Below, piece after piece: positions 1 to 11,900 of a stretch of 64,000 nucleotides of DNA. Every line of letters begins with the position of its first letter. Position 1 is the first letter of the stretch. A program made the translations under genes and the position numbers. The DNA is from Ampullaceana balthica (taxonomy: Eukaryota; Mollusca; Gastropoda; Lymnaeidae): assembly GCA_944989445.1 (NCBI GenBank), contig CALYLW010000695.1:584460-648459 (forward strand), given 5' to 3'. The notes beneath the pieces were generated by a model, which saw nothing but the letters and a program-made list of their open reading frames with translations, did not search any database and was not told the DNA's origin.

Positions 1-702
1 CAAAGACGGGACTTTCCACAAAATAAGATTTATGCAATGGTTTGTCTTTAATTTGTACTCTTACATTAATAACGAAACTCGAGAGGAACGTGTTTCGCGA
101 ATGAATCGTGATCGGCAACAAAGATGGAGATAATGCCAGAGTCAAAACAAACAGCGGCACCACGAGTGCAAGCTTCAGCTCGAATTCAAAGATCACGTGC
201 CAATCGAAGATTGCAAGAATCAAATCAGCAGGCGCAACTCGGCGAGCACAAGAAACTGGACAACAACAAAGATCCCGTGCCAATCGACGATTGGAAGAAT
301 CAAATCAAGAGTTGGCAACTCGGCGAGCACAAGAAGAAGCACGATAACAAAGATCCCGTGCCAATAGACTTGCATCAAAATTTAAACGTCAAGAATCAAA
401 CATCGTCCTATTATTCCAACAAATGACATATTTATCGAAAATGAATTGGAAATTCCTAGTTGTGGCGTTATCGATCAACAATTTGATTATTGTGAATCTC
501 TGAATTTTCCAGCAGAAAAATCATCAGATGGAACATTTCAATATTGTTGCCATAAGGAAATGTTTTGCTGGAGGTAGATGGTTAACAAAGACGAGATTTC
601 CCCCTATATCTTCAAGAGATTTTTAGTAATCCAGCACATCCACATTATCGAAATTTTCATGAAAACATGAGAACATATAATTCATCTTTATCATTTGCCT
701 AA

Positions 703-1310
703 ATGGGTGCACATGTCGATCATTTATCTGGACGTGGGCCATATGTATTCCGAGTTCATGGACAAATTTGTCATCGGACTGGACACATGCATCCAGAAGA
801 TGGAGCTCAACGACACTATTGTCAACATTTTGTTATCGATTCTGCAATGGCAAACTTTCAAAGAATTCAACATCAAATAAATCAAAGACTGAATGCAAAT
901 GTCATACAAAATGTAAATGAGATAATTCGACAGAATAACATTAATGCAAAAGCGTATCGTATGCTAGGTGAAATCGAACAAGAAGAGAAAGAGCGAGCAG
1001 AACAAAATAATCATTCGTTACCAACTGTCAACATGGCCTTTCGACGTGACCGCAACACCAATCGACGACGATATAATTTACCGACTGTCGACTAAGTGGC
1101 TATGATATTTCGTTTCGCTGATGGGGAGCCATCGATTAAAAGAGATTTTAGAGTATATTCACGAGATGCAGATCAACCTATAATAAATTTAAATATTCTG
1201 AGTCCACATTTAGATCCAATGATATATGTTTTGTTCTATCCTTTCGGTTAGGCTGGCTGGCATTCAAATATGCAAATAAATCTTGAAAATCGACCTGGTA
1301 GAGTAAGAAC
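703..1310 (+). pseudogene. Helitron polyprotein N-terminal fragment
   Basis: Reads GAHVDHLSGRGPYVFRVHGQ, QHQINQRLNANVIQNVNEII and, after a stop at 1093, VYSRDADQPIINLNILSPHL with VLFYPFG, the start of the Helitron-like N-terminal domain. Upstream pieces (LNFPAEKSSDGTFQYCCHKE, near 503-560) belong to the same protein. Several stops. Confidence 0.75.
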
Positions 1311-1329
1311 TCATATATTGCTTCTACAA

Positions 1330-1784
1330 TGGAAAGTACTCACTCTCTGCTTAGAGAAATCATGAATGACACTCGACCATTTGGTGGTAAAGTTCTGATT
1401 TTAGGCGGTGACTTTTGACAAATATCAAATGTAGTCCCAAGAGGCAGTGTTACCGATATCATTGAATTGTGTGTAAAAAATTCTCCATTATGGCGTCACG
1501 TCAAACAGCGAAGTTTAACTACGAACATGCGATCTGCAGGTCAACATGAATTTAATGATTGGGTGTTGCGCTTAGGTAATGGTAATTTAACAAATGATAA
1601 CGATTTGGATACAGAATTGATTGAAATACCCCATGGCATGGTTGAAAGCGAAGAGATAATAAAATCAATATTTGGTAGTTCAATAAAGACAACAACTCCA
1701 GATGAAGTTGCTGAAACTGCAAAAAGAATCATTCTCACCCCCAAAAAATGTCGATGTAACGGAGCTCAACGTGAAAATACTTGA
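1330..1784 (+). pseudogene. Helitron PIF1-like helicase fragment
   Basis: Reads MESTHSLLREIMNDTRPFGG, KVLILGGDF, a stop in place of the usual Arg, then QISNVVPRGSVTDIIELCVK and LRLGNGNLTNDNDLDTELIE. GGDF(R)Q is a PIF1-family helicase motif. It runs into the 62-bp tandem array, whose unit is the next piece of helicase (ILELIPGNEAVFMSIDSM). Confidence 0.8.
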
Positions 1785-2957
1785 ACTAATTCCAGGAAAT
1801 GAAGCTGTCTTTATGAGTATTGATTCTATGATATCAGAATACTTGAACTAATTCCAGGAAATGAAGCTGTCTTTATGAGTATTGATTCTATGATATCAGA
1901 ATACTTGAACTAATTCCAGGAAATGAAGCTGTCTTTATGAGTATTGATTCTATGATATCAGAATACTTGAACTAATTCCAGGAAATGAAGCTGTCTTTAT
2001 GAGTATTGATTCTATGATATCAGAATACTTGAACTAATTCCAGGAAATGAAGCTGTCTTTATGAGTATTGATTCTATGATATCAGAATACTTGAAATAAT
2101 TCCAGGAAATGAAGCTGTCTTTATGAGTATTGATTCTATGATATCAGAATACTTGAACTAATTCCAGGAAACGAAGCTGTCTTTATGAGTATTGATTCTA
2201 TGATATCAGAATACTTGAACTAATTCCAGGAAACGAAGCTGTCTTTATGAGTATTGATTCTATGATATCAGAATACTTGAACTAATTCCAGGAAACGAAG
2301 CTGTCTTTATGAGTATTGATTCTATGATATCAGAATACTTGAACTAATTCCAGGAAACGAAGCTGTCTTTATGAGTATTGATTCTATGATATCAGAATAC
2401 TTGAACTAATTCCAGGAAACGAAGCTGTCTTTATGAGTATTGATTCTATGATATCAGAATACTTGAACTAATTCCAGGAAATGAAGCTGTCTTTATGAGT
2501 ATTGATTCTATGATATCAGAATACTTGAACTAATTCCAGGAAATGAAGCTGTCTTTATGAGTATTGATTCTATGATATCAGAATACTTGAACTAATTCCA
2601 GGAAATGAAGCTGTCTTTATGAGTATTGATTCTATGATATCAGAATACTTGAACTAATTCCAGGAAATGAAGCTGTCTTTATGAGTATTGATTCTATGAT
2701 ATCAGAATACTTGAACTAATTCCAGGAAACCAAGCTGTCTTTATGAGTATTGATTCTATGATATCAGAATACTTGAACTAATTCCAGGAAATGAAGCTGT
2801 CTTTATGAGTATTGATTCTATGATATCAGAATACTTGAACTAATTCCAGGAAATGAAGCTGTCTTTATGAGTATTGATTCTATGATATCAGAATACTTGA
2901 ACTAATTCCAGGAAATGAAGCTGTCTTTATGAGTATTGATTCTATGATATCAGAAGA
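1773..2957 (+). repeat. 62-bp tandem array inside Helitron helicase
   Basis: About 19 near-identical copies of a 62-bp unit (GAATACTTGAACTAATTCCA...). The unit is helicase coding sequence; 62 is not a multiple of 3, so the array destroys the frame. Copies differ by single bases (ATGAAG/ACGAAG/ACCAAG), with runs of the same variant side by side. Confidence 0.95.
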
Positions 2958-3002
2958 TCAAAATGATTTCATTGATTTTCCTGCTGAGTTTTTGCATTCA
3001 CA

Positions 3003-3405
3003 ATGACCTTCAGGAATGTCACCACATATGCCCTTCAGGAATGTCACCACATATGCCCTTCAGGAATGCCACCACATATGCCCTTCAGGAATGTCACCAC
3101 ATATGCCCTTCAGGAATGTCACCACATATGCCCTTCAGGAATGTCACCACATATGCCCTTCAGGAATGTCACCACATATGCCCTTCAGGAATGTCACCAC
3201 ATATGCCCTTCAGGAATGTCACCACATATGCCCTTCAGGAATGTCACCACATATGCCCTTCAGGAATGTCACCACATATGCCCTTCAGGAATGTCACCAC
3301 ATATGCCCTTCAGGAATGTCACCACATATGCCCTTCAGGAATGTCCCACATATGCCCTTCAGGAATGTCACCACATATGCCCTTCAGGAATGCCACCACA
3401 TATTT
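3003..3405 (+). repeat. 25-bp tandem array inside Helitron helicase
   Basis: About 16 copies of GGAATGTCACCACATATGCC plus CTTCA. Derived from the helicase segment reading GMPPHILKL. 25 bp reads through all three frames, giving long spurious ORFs. Confidence 0.95.
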
Positions 3406-3866
3406 TAAAATTGAAATTTGGAGCATGTATCATGCTTCTAAGAAATTTAAATCCAAAAAAGAGTTTACTAAATGGAACAAGATTAATAGTCAGAAGTCTT
3501 CATCAAAACTGTATCAAAGCTGAAATTATAACAGGGAGCAATAAAGGAGAAGAAATGTGTATTCCTCGAATAGATTTGGAGCAGAGCGAAAGCACTTTGC
3601 CATTTAGAATGAAGCGACGACAATTTCCAGTAATGTTGGCATTTGCAATGACGATTAACAAAAGTCAAGGACAATCTTTTGACCACGTCGGTGTATATCT
3701 TCCTGAGCCAGTCTTTGTTCATGGACAGTTGTATGTTGCTTTAACACGAGGGAGAAATCATGAAAATCTTAGAGTATTCATAAAAAATACATTCCTTCAA
3801 GGAGATTTATTTTATAATTCAAGAATATATACCAAAAATGTTGTCATTAAGGAATTGTTGAATTAA
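3375..3866 (+). pseudogene. Helitron helicase C-terminus
   Basis: Encodes PPHILKLKFGACIMLLRNLN, NGTRLIVRSL, FPVMLAFAMTINKSQGQSFD and YVALTRGRNHENLRVFIKN. INKSQGQS and YVALTR(G/V)R are the closing PIF1/Helitron helicase motifs. The frame is open over this last part. Confidence 0.88.
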
Positions 3867-3985
3867 AGTTAATGTAAGTTCTGTATTACATTTTTTTTAT
3901 TCAGATGTGTGATTTTTCAAAATTAATATATTTCAACTTAAATATATTTTGAAAAACTTCCGTCATTTTTGATGGGTAATGCTCT

Positions 3986-4509
3986 AGTATATATATAAAT
4001 TCCCAATTAGTTATAACTTTTCCTGACTTTCAAGGCCGATAATTTTTTTAAAAGAATTCCTGTCTTTTTCCCGTTTTCCTGAGTGGGAAAAATGGTTATA
4101 TTTAAATTTTAAACGGTCCTTAAAAACGAACCGTCATTACAACCTTAGGAAAGAGTGAAGAAATATTAGGGTTTCGATAAGATTCCGATTAATCGTCCCA
4201 TCACTAATTAACGCACATCATGTACATAAAGAAATTTCAAGCACATGTTAATATTTTGCCGCCATATTGGTTTTCGTTTTAACTCGATCATCGGTTATCT
4301 CGACGCCATTTTTCATACCCCAACGCCGTCGACTTAACCGGTTTCGACTGTACATCAAAATGATTTTTACTATTTGGTACCTGAAATCCTCTTACTTAAA
4401 TAGATGTAAAGCCAAGTGAGTTAAAAGCACTACATACAGCTACATTAAACAATCAGACAAACTGTATCATTATAGTTTGTAGAACATATTTTTACTTGGT
4501 CTTAAAGAC
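3986..4509. other. non-coding stretch with possible pogo/Tigger terminus
   Basis: No gene seen. At 4326-4353 the sequence CGTCGACTTAACCGGTTTCG ACTGTA resembles a pogo/Tigger terminal repeat read inwards (TA|CAGTCGAAACC). No matching second end was found. Confidence 0.3.
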
Positions 4510-5750
4510 AAAATTAAGGGAGCCCCAACAAGAATAAACAACTAAACATTTGAATGTAACTTACAAAATAGCCCCAACAAGAATAAACAACTAAACATTG
4601 AATGTAACTACAAAATAGCCCCAACAAGAATAAACAACTAAACATTGAATGTAACTAACACAATAGCCCCAACAAGAATAAACAACTAAACATTGAATGT
4701 AACTAACACAATAGTCCCAACAAGAATAAACAACTAAAATTTGAATGTAACTAACACAATAGTCCCCAACAAGAATAAACAACTAAACATTGAATGTAAC
4801 TAACACAATAGTCCCCAACAAGAATAAACAACTAAATATTGAATGTAACTTACACAATAGCCCCAACAAGAATAAACAACTAAACATTTAAATGTAACTA
4901 ACACAATAGCCCCAACAAGAATAAACAACTAAACATTGAATGTAACTTACACAATAGCCCCAACAAGAATAAACAACTAAACATTTGAATGTAACTAACA
5001 CAATAGCCCCAACAAGAATAAACAACTAAACATTTGAATGTAACTTACACAATAGCCCCAACAAGAATAAACAACTAAACATTGAATGTAACTTACACAA
5101 TAGCCCCAACAAGAATAAACAACTAAACATTGAATGTAACTTACACAATAGCCCCAACAAGAATAAACAACTAAAAATTAAATGTAACTAAAACAATAGC
5201 CCCAACAAGAATAAACAACTAAACATTGAATGTAACTAACACAATAGCCCCAACAAGAATAAACAACTAAACATTTGAATGTAACTTACACAATAGCCCC
5301 AACAAGAATAAACAACTAAACATTTGAGCATGAATGTAACTAACATAATAGCCCCAACAAGAATAAACAACTAAACATTGAATGTAACTAACACAATAGC
5401 CCCAACAAGAATAAACAACTAAACATTGAATGTAACTAACACAATAGCCCCAACAAGAATAAACAACTAAACATTGAATGTAACTAACACAATAGTCCCA
5501 ACAAGAATAAACAACTAAACATTTGAATGTAACTAACACAATAGTCCCACAGATACCCAACAAGTAACTACACAACAACTAAACATATTTGAATGTAACT
5601 AACACAATAGCCCCAACAAGAATAAACAACTAAATATTTGAATGTAACTAACAAAATAGTCCCAACAAGAATAAACAACCAAACATTGAATGTAACTAAC
5701 ACAATAGCCCCAAAAAGAATAAACAACTAAATATTTGAAGTAACTTACAC
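4510..5750 (-). repeat. 51-bp minisatellite spanning the exon 20 donor
   Basis: About 24 copies of a ~51-bp unit. On the minus strand each unit carries GGGGCTATTGT|GTAAGT, the last bases of exon 20 plus its donor, followed by intron sequence. Many adjacent units are in frame and read GYCVSYIQCLVVYSCW. Confidence 0.95.
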
Positions 5751-5939
5751 AATAGCCCCAGCCTAATGCCTCGGAGCAGTTGGAGGGACAAACTGGCAGT
5801 ATGCAGCCATGTCCCCAGTAGCCCTCCATACAGACACAGTTACCATCCACGCAGATCTCATTGTCCTGGCATTGGTCAGGGCAGGCATGGGCACGAAATG
5901 TGGCATTGAATCTTCCATTGTGACCTTTGCTGCGGAGCT
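5749..5939 (-). CDS. megf8: megf8 exon 20: end of CUB2 and EGF
   Basis: Encodes KLRSKGHNGRFNATFRAHAC, then EGF CQDNEICVDGNCVCMEGYWG HGC and the start of another EGF (CPSNCSEALGWGYC). Acceptor GGACAG has a poor pyrimidine tract; donor TGT|GTAAGT, phase 0. The donor is repeated through the 51-bp array below. The following exon is not in the window. Confidence 0.88.
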
Positions 5940-8900
5940 CTGTCCATCCAACCATAAAATATAATGTTTAGATAACGTTTATATAATGTCTATATTATGT
6001 TTATATAACGTCTATATTATGTTTATATAACGTCTATATTATGTTTATATAATGTCTATATTATGTTTATATAATGTCTATATTATGTTTATATAATGTA
6101 TGCAGTATACATGTTTATATAATGTATACATAACGTTTATATAATGTCTATATTATGTTTAAATAACGTCTATATTATGTTTATATAAAGTCTATATTAT
6201 GTTTATATAATGTATACATAATGTTTTTATAAAGTTTATACGTTTACTGAAATTCTTTGAAGTTGTTCAGTTTAAAAAACGTCCTTTTTTTAAAACTTTG
6301 TTTGATCGTTGCTGTGATATAACTTTGTTTGATGGTTGCTGTGATATAACTTTGTTTGATGGTTGCTGTGATATAACTTTGTTTGATGGTTGCTGTGATA
6401 TAACTTTGTTTGATGGTTGCAGTGATATAACTTTGTTGGATGGTTGCTGTGATATAACTTTGTTTGATGGTTGCTGTGATATAACTTTGTTTGATGGTTG
6501 CTGTGATATAACTAGGCCTGTCAACGGGTACCCGAGACCCGGGTACCCGTTGCCGTCTTGTTTACCCGGGTAGTAAAATTCCGCCCGGGTACCCGTGAAA
6601 ATGTGGCCTTATATGTCTATATTAACCAAACTTCGGCTCGCATGCGGCTTTTTTTGTTAAATTTAATGCTCGCGAAACAATTTATCAAATGAAAATTTTT
6701 GTTTCAAATACATGCTGTGAAGTACATCTAAGGAGAACTATCTGTCAACCCGAAATACAATACGGTCTCGACAGACCACAATGTATTTGATACATCTTTT
6801 TTCTCTGAAAATGAAACAGAAATCGCAAACACAAGAAGGATTTGGTTCTTTGAATGAATCATCTAAAGAAAACAGAACTCCTCTGCCGAAAAAAAGGATG
6901 GACTGTATAGAGATCAAAGAGGCCGTGTTTGTTGTTGTTCATAAAAACACCCTTGCTTTGACACTAACATTGCTTTGAAAAATGCCGACATTGGGCTACT
7001 GATTGATACCATTATCTCCCCCATCCACTCCTATACTATAACCGCACCCTTTCAATTCGCTTGTTTCTTGTGTTCGTTAACACGTGTTGACCTAGAAAAA
7101 CTGATATTAATAAAGCGTACAATGTTTTCAGTTTTTAAGGTTAATAAATTAGTTATTAACAGTGTGAACTGTGAGATGGGTAAGACGTCGGCATAGAGAT
7201 GAAAGAGGCGTGTTTGATTTTATTAATATATACACCCCTGCTTTGACACTAACTTTGATATTTGAAATACGCCGACACTTAGTTTACGATTGTCGATGTT
7301 GTTTATCTACCCCCCCCCCTCCTCCTCCCTGAATTAGATTGTGTTTCGTGTGTTCATTACAGCGTGTGCTTTGCCCAAAAACTGATTTTAATAATACACC
7401 AAAATTTGTACGTTTTTAAAGTGAATAAATTAGTTACTAACAGTGTAAGACGGATAAGGGCCCGTTCATAAATTACGTTACGCACCCATGGGAGGATGGG
7501 GTCAAACATTTGTGACGAGGGGGGGGGTGTGTGTTAAAGAATAAATGTGACGTCACATCAAAACGCGCAACTTCAGATAAAAGTTCCACTGAACTATATG
7601 ATTGCTTACAATTTATTTAATGACTTTTCACATGGATTTAAGCATGTATCGATTTTTAGAGTTCAACTTCACATTAAATACAAAATTAAATGACAATAAA
7701 GCCATTTGACAACTGCTCATTTTCAAAAAGGAAGTAAGGCTTTTATGGGGGGGGGGCGCCCGCAAAGCTTTGTGACGTCATAATGGAGGGCGCTCTAAGT
7801 TGTTGTGACAACCTGTGACGGAAATTGGACAAAATTGCTTGACGTCATTTATGTACGGTCCCTAAGACGTCGGACGTGTATCTACTGTGTGAAATGAGTT
7901 GCATGGAAGGTGGCTAGGTAGCATTGTATAGCGGTCATGACGGGGGAAATTATGCGATGTTTCGATCGGGTAACCCGGGTACCCGTTCAAAATTTGGACG
8001 GGTACCCGGGCAGCATTTTCCAACAATATTGACAGCCCTAGATATAACTTTGTTTGATGGTTGCTGTGATATAGCTTTGTTTGATGGTTGCTGTGATATA
8101 GCTTTGTTTGATGGTTGCTGTGATATAACTTTGTTTGATGGTAGCTGTGATATAATTTTGTTTCCTACCCCAACCCAAACAAACAAACAAACAAACAAAA
8201 AGACATCCAATTAAATCAATACTATAAATATATACTATATCAAAACCAATGCTATATTTTAGGTGATGAAACTTAGCAGATCGATAAACATTATTTGGTG
8301 CAGGGAGGTTCGTGGGAAGAGGGGAGGGGGGGCACAGCAATGTTTGGGAAAATAATCACTTTATTTGAACAAATAGCTCATTTATCAAATCTCCCTCAAA
8401 TAGTTTACTTGTCAAATCTCCCTCAAATTGTTTACTTTGTCAAATCTTCCTCAAATAGCTTACTTCTCAAATAGCTTACTTGTTCCCTCACAAAGCTTAC
8501 TCATCAAATCTCCATCAAATTACTTACTTATCAAATCTCCCTCAAATAGCTTACTTCTCAAATCTTCGTCAAATAGCTTACTTGTTCCCTCACATAGCTT
8601 ACTCGTCAAATCTCCCTTAAATTGCTTACTTGTCAAATCTCCCTTAAATTGCTTACTTGTTAAATCTCCCTCACATAGCTTACTCATCAAATCTCCCTTA
8701 AATTGCTTACTCTATCAAATCTCCCTTAAATTGCTTACTTGTCAAATCTCCCTTAAATTGCTTACTTGTCAAATCTCCCTCACATAGCTTACTCGTCAAA
8801 TCTCCCTTAAATTGCTTACTTGTCAAATCTCCCTTAAATTGCTTACTTGTTAAATCTCCCTCACATAGCTTACTCGTCAAATCTCCCTTAAATTGCTTAC

Positions 8901-11900
8901 TTGTCAAATCTCCCTCAAAGAGTACAGTGATGGTCCCTTGTGTTCCATACACTGTAAGATCTCTGCCAGGTGACAGGCCACAGAATTCTCCGATACGCTG
9001 GTTCTCCATCTTGTCGTTTGCACTGCCATAGACAAAATCTGGTATACCACTGTACACGTACACAGCCCCCTGGGTAGAAGATTTGTATTGACGTAAAGAA
9101 GCTGATTCATTACAATTCAACTATACCACTGTACACGTACACAGCCCCCTGGGTAGAAGATTTGTATTGACGTAAAGAAGCTGATTCATTACAATTCAAC
9201 TATACCACTGTACACGTACACAGCCCCCTGGGTAGAAGATTTGTATTGACGTAAAGAAGCTGATTCATTACAATTCAACTATACCACTGTACACGTACAC
9301 AGCCCCCTGGGTAGAAGATTTGTATTGACGTAAAGAAGCTGATTCATTACAATTGAACACAACTATTTAAGCAAGAAGTCAACTTGAATTCATTCCTTCT
9401 CCCACACGGCACTGAAAGCCAACATTTGGAAGTGCTGCTTGTGAAAGCAAGAAGTCAACTTGTATTCATTCCTTCTCCCACACGGCACTGAAAGCCAACA
9501 TTTGGAAGTGCTGGTTGTGAAAGTGATTACCTGGCCACATTCTATTTCTGCATCCCCTTCGATGGTCAGTGACAGCACGGGGACAGACTTGGCGTCGGTC
9601 ACCTTGTGCATGATGTCAGCAAAGACTGAGAGAATCCACAGACAATATGAGTGGCCTCCCCCTTTGACACCACTGCCATTATACGAGCCCAGTGCACCTT
9701 GAGTCACATTGGTGACGAAGACACGGTTGTCACAACGCAGATAGCACTTGCCACCATTCCTGGAATAATCAAAGAAACCATTATGAACGGCAGCTGCATT
9801 GTACAAGGTTTGCACGTCTTGTTACTAAGAGAATAAGAAAGCTTTACATCAAATGTTACTAAGAGAAGAAAACTTTACATCAAATGTTACTTAGAGAATA
9901 AGAAAGCTTTACCTCAAATGTTACTTAGAGAATAAGAAAACTTTACATCAAATGTTACTTAGAGAATAAGAAATCTTTACATCAAATGTTACTTAGAAAA
10001 TAAAAAAGCTTTCCATCAAACAAAGAGTTATTATCCCATGACTATCAGATATCTCTTGAGTTCTACTAACATCTCTTATCACATCTCTTACACTGGTGCC
10101 AGTCAGTACAAATTTGGCACTTAAAGTTAGCAGCTAACTACAAGTATTTAGCGGTTATGTTAGAAGAATTAAGAAGCTAAACTATAAGAACTTAGCAGCT
10201 AATCTACAAGTCTTTATCTGCAAAACTAGAAGAATTTAGCATTCCTGAGATGTGGATTTCAACTAAGGACAAATGAATTCAGCCAATGGGTGCATCTAAT
10301 TGATACATAAAGTTGTGGGTTGAGCCACTTTATGGTCAAATAAAAAAAACTAACTGAGTGAATAGAAATTTGTATTAGTGAATTATAACACTATTTGTTT
10401 ATAGTAGTTCTAATGTGTACAAACCCTGGATTCCCATAGTAACCGTGCTGACACTGTTCACAATAGAATCCCTGAGTGTTGTCAGTGCAGAAACACTGAC
10501 CAGTGGTCTTGTTACATTCACCAAGGCTGCGATCACCATGACCATTACACATGCATGGGAAACACCCTGGATATAAATAAATACAGAATATGCTAATAAG
10601 CATGAGGCTGACAGAAATGATTGAGAAATAAGTGTCTATAAATGACTGTCTCACTTGTAACTAATAAAGACTTTTGTTTTTTATATCTGTTCTTACAAAA
10701 TAAGATGTACAGTACAAGTTTTGAGGATCAGGTGCTGGTTTCAACACTATACCTGGAGGATCAGGTGGTGGTTTTAACACTATACCTGGAGGATCAGGTG
10801 CTGGTTTTAACACTATAACTGGAGGATCAGGTGGTGGTTTTAACACTATACCTGGAGGATCAGGTGCTGGTTTTAACACTAAACCTTGAGTGCTGGTTTT
10901 AACACTATACCTGGAGGATCAGGTACTGGTTTTAACACTATACCTTGAGTGATGGTTTTAACACCCTACCTTAAGGATCAGGTGCTGGTTTTAACACTAT
11001 ACCTGGAGGATCAGGTGCTGGTTTTAAAACTATACCTGGAGGATCAAGTGCTGGTTTTAACACTATACCTGGAGGATCAGGTACTGGTTTTAAAACTATA
11101 CCTGGAGGATCAGGTGCTGGTTTCAACACTATACCTGGAGGATCAGGTGCTGGTTTCAACACTATACCTGGAGGATCAGGTGCTGGGTTTAACACTATAC
11201 CTGGAGGATCAGGTGCTGGTTTCAACACTATACTTGGAGGATCACGTGCTGGTTTTAACACCATACTTTAAGGATCAGGTACTGATTTTAACACTATACC
11301 TTGAGGATCAAGAGGGTTGCCATAGGCCCCAGGCATGCACTCCTCACAGGTGGCACCAGAGGTCCTCTGCTGGCAGGCGTCACAGATCCCAACTCCTGTC
11401 TTGCAGGTGCTGTGGTTGTTACAGCCGCAATTGACATCACAACTGTGGTTGGTCCAACCCAGGACACACTCACACACAAAGTGAGGAGGTCCAGAACACT
11501 TGCCATTGTGACAGTCATAGTAACAGCTGGTGAGAGGACAGAAATAGTGACAGTCATAGTAACAGCTGGTGAGAGGACAGAAATAGTGACAGTCATAGTA
11601 ACAGCTGGTGAGAGGACAGAAATAGTGACAGTCATAGCAACAGCTGGTGAGAGGACAGAGATAGTGACAGTCATAGTAACAGCTGATGAGATAACAGAAA
11701 TAGTGACAGTCTTAGTAACAGCTGATGAGAGGACAGAGATAGTGACAGTCATAGTAACAGCTGTTGAGAGGACAGAAATAGTGACTGTCATAGTAACAGC
11801 TGGTGAGAAGACAGAGATAATGACCGTCATAGTAACAGCTGAGGAGAGGACAGAGATAGTGATAGTCGTAGTAACAGCTGATGAGAGGACAGAGATAGTG

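Larger units (their letters stand above)
1..3985 (+). mobile_element. decayed Helitron (right part)
   Basis: Forward-strand fragments of a Helitron Rep/helicase polyprotein run from before the window to 3866, with frameshifts, stops and a large internal deletion. The likely 3' terminus is CTAG at 3982-3985, preceded by an imperfect hairpin (CCGTCATTTTTGATGGG, about 3960-3976), the standard Helitron end. The Rep catalytic core is missing between about 1310 and 1330. The 5' end is outside the window. Confidence 0.8.
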
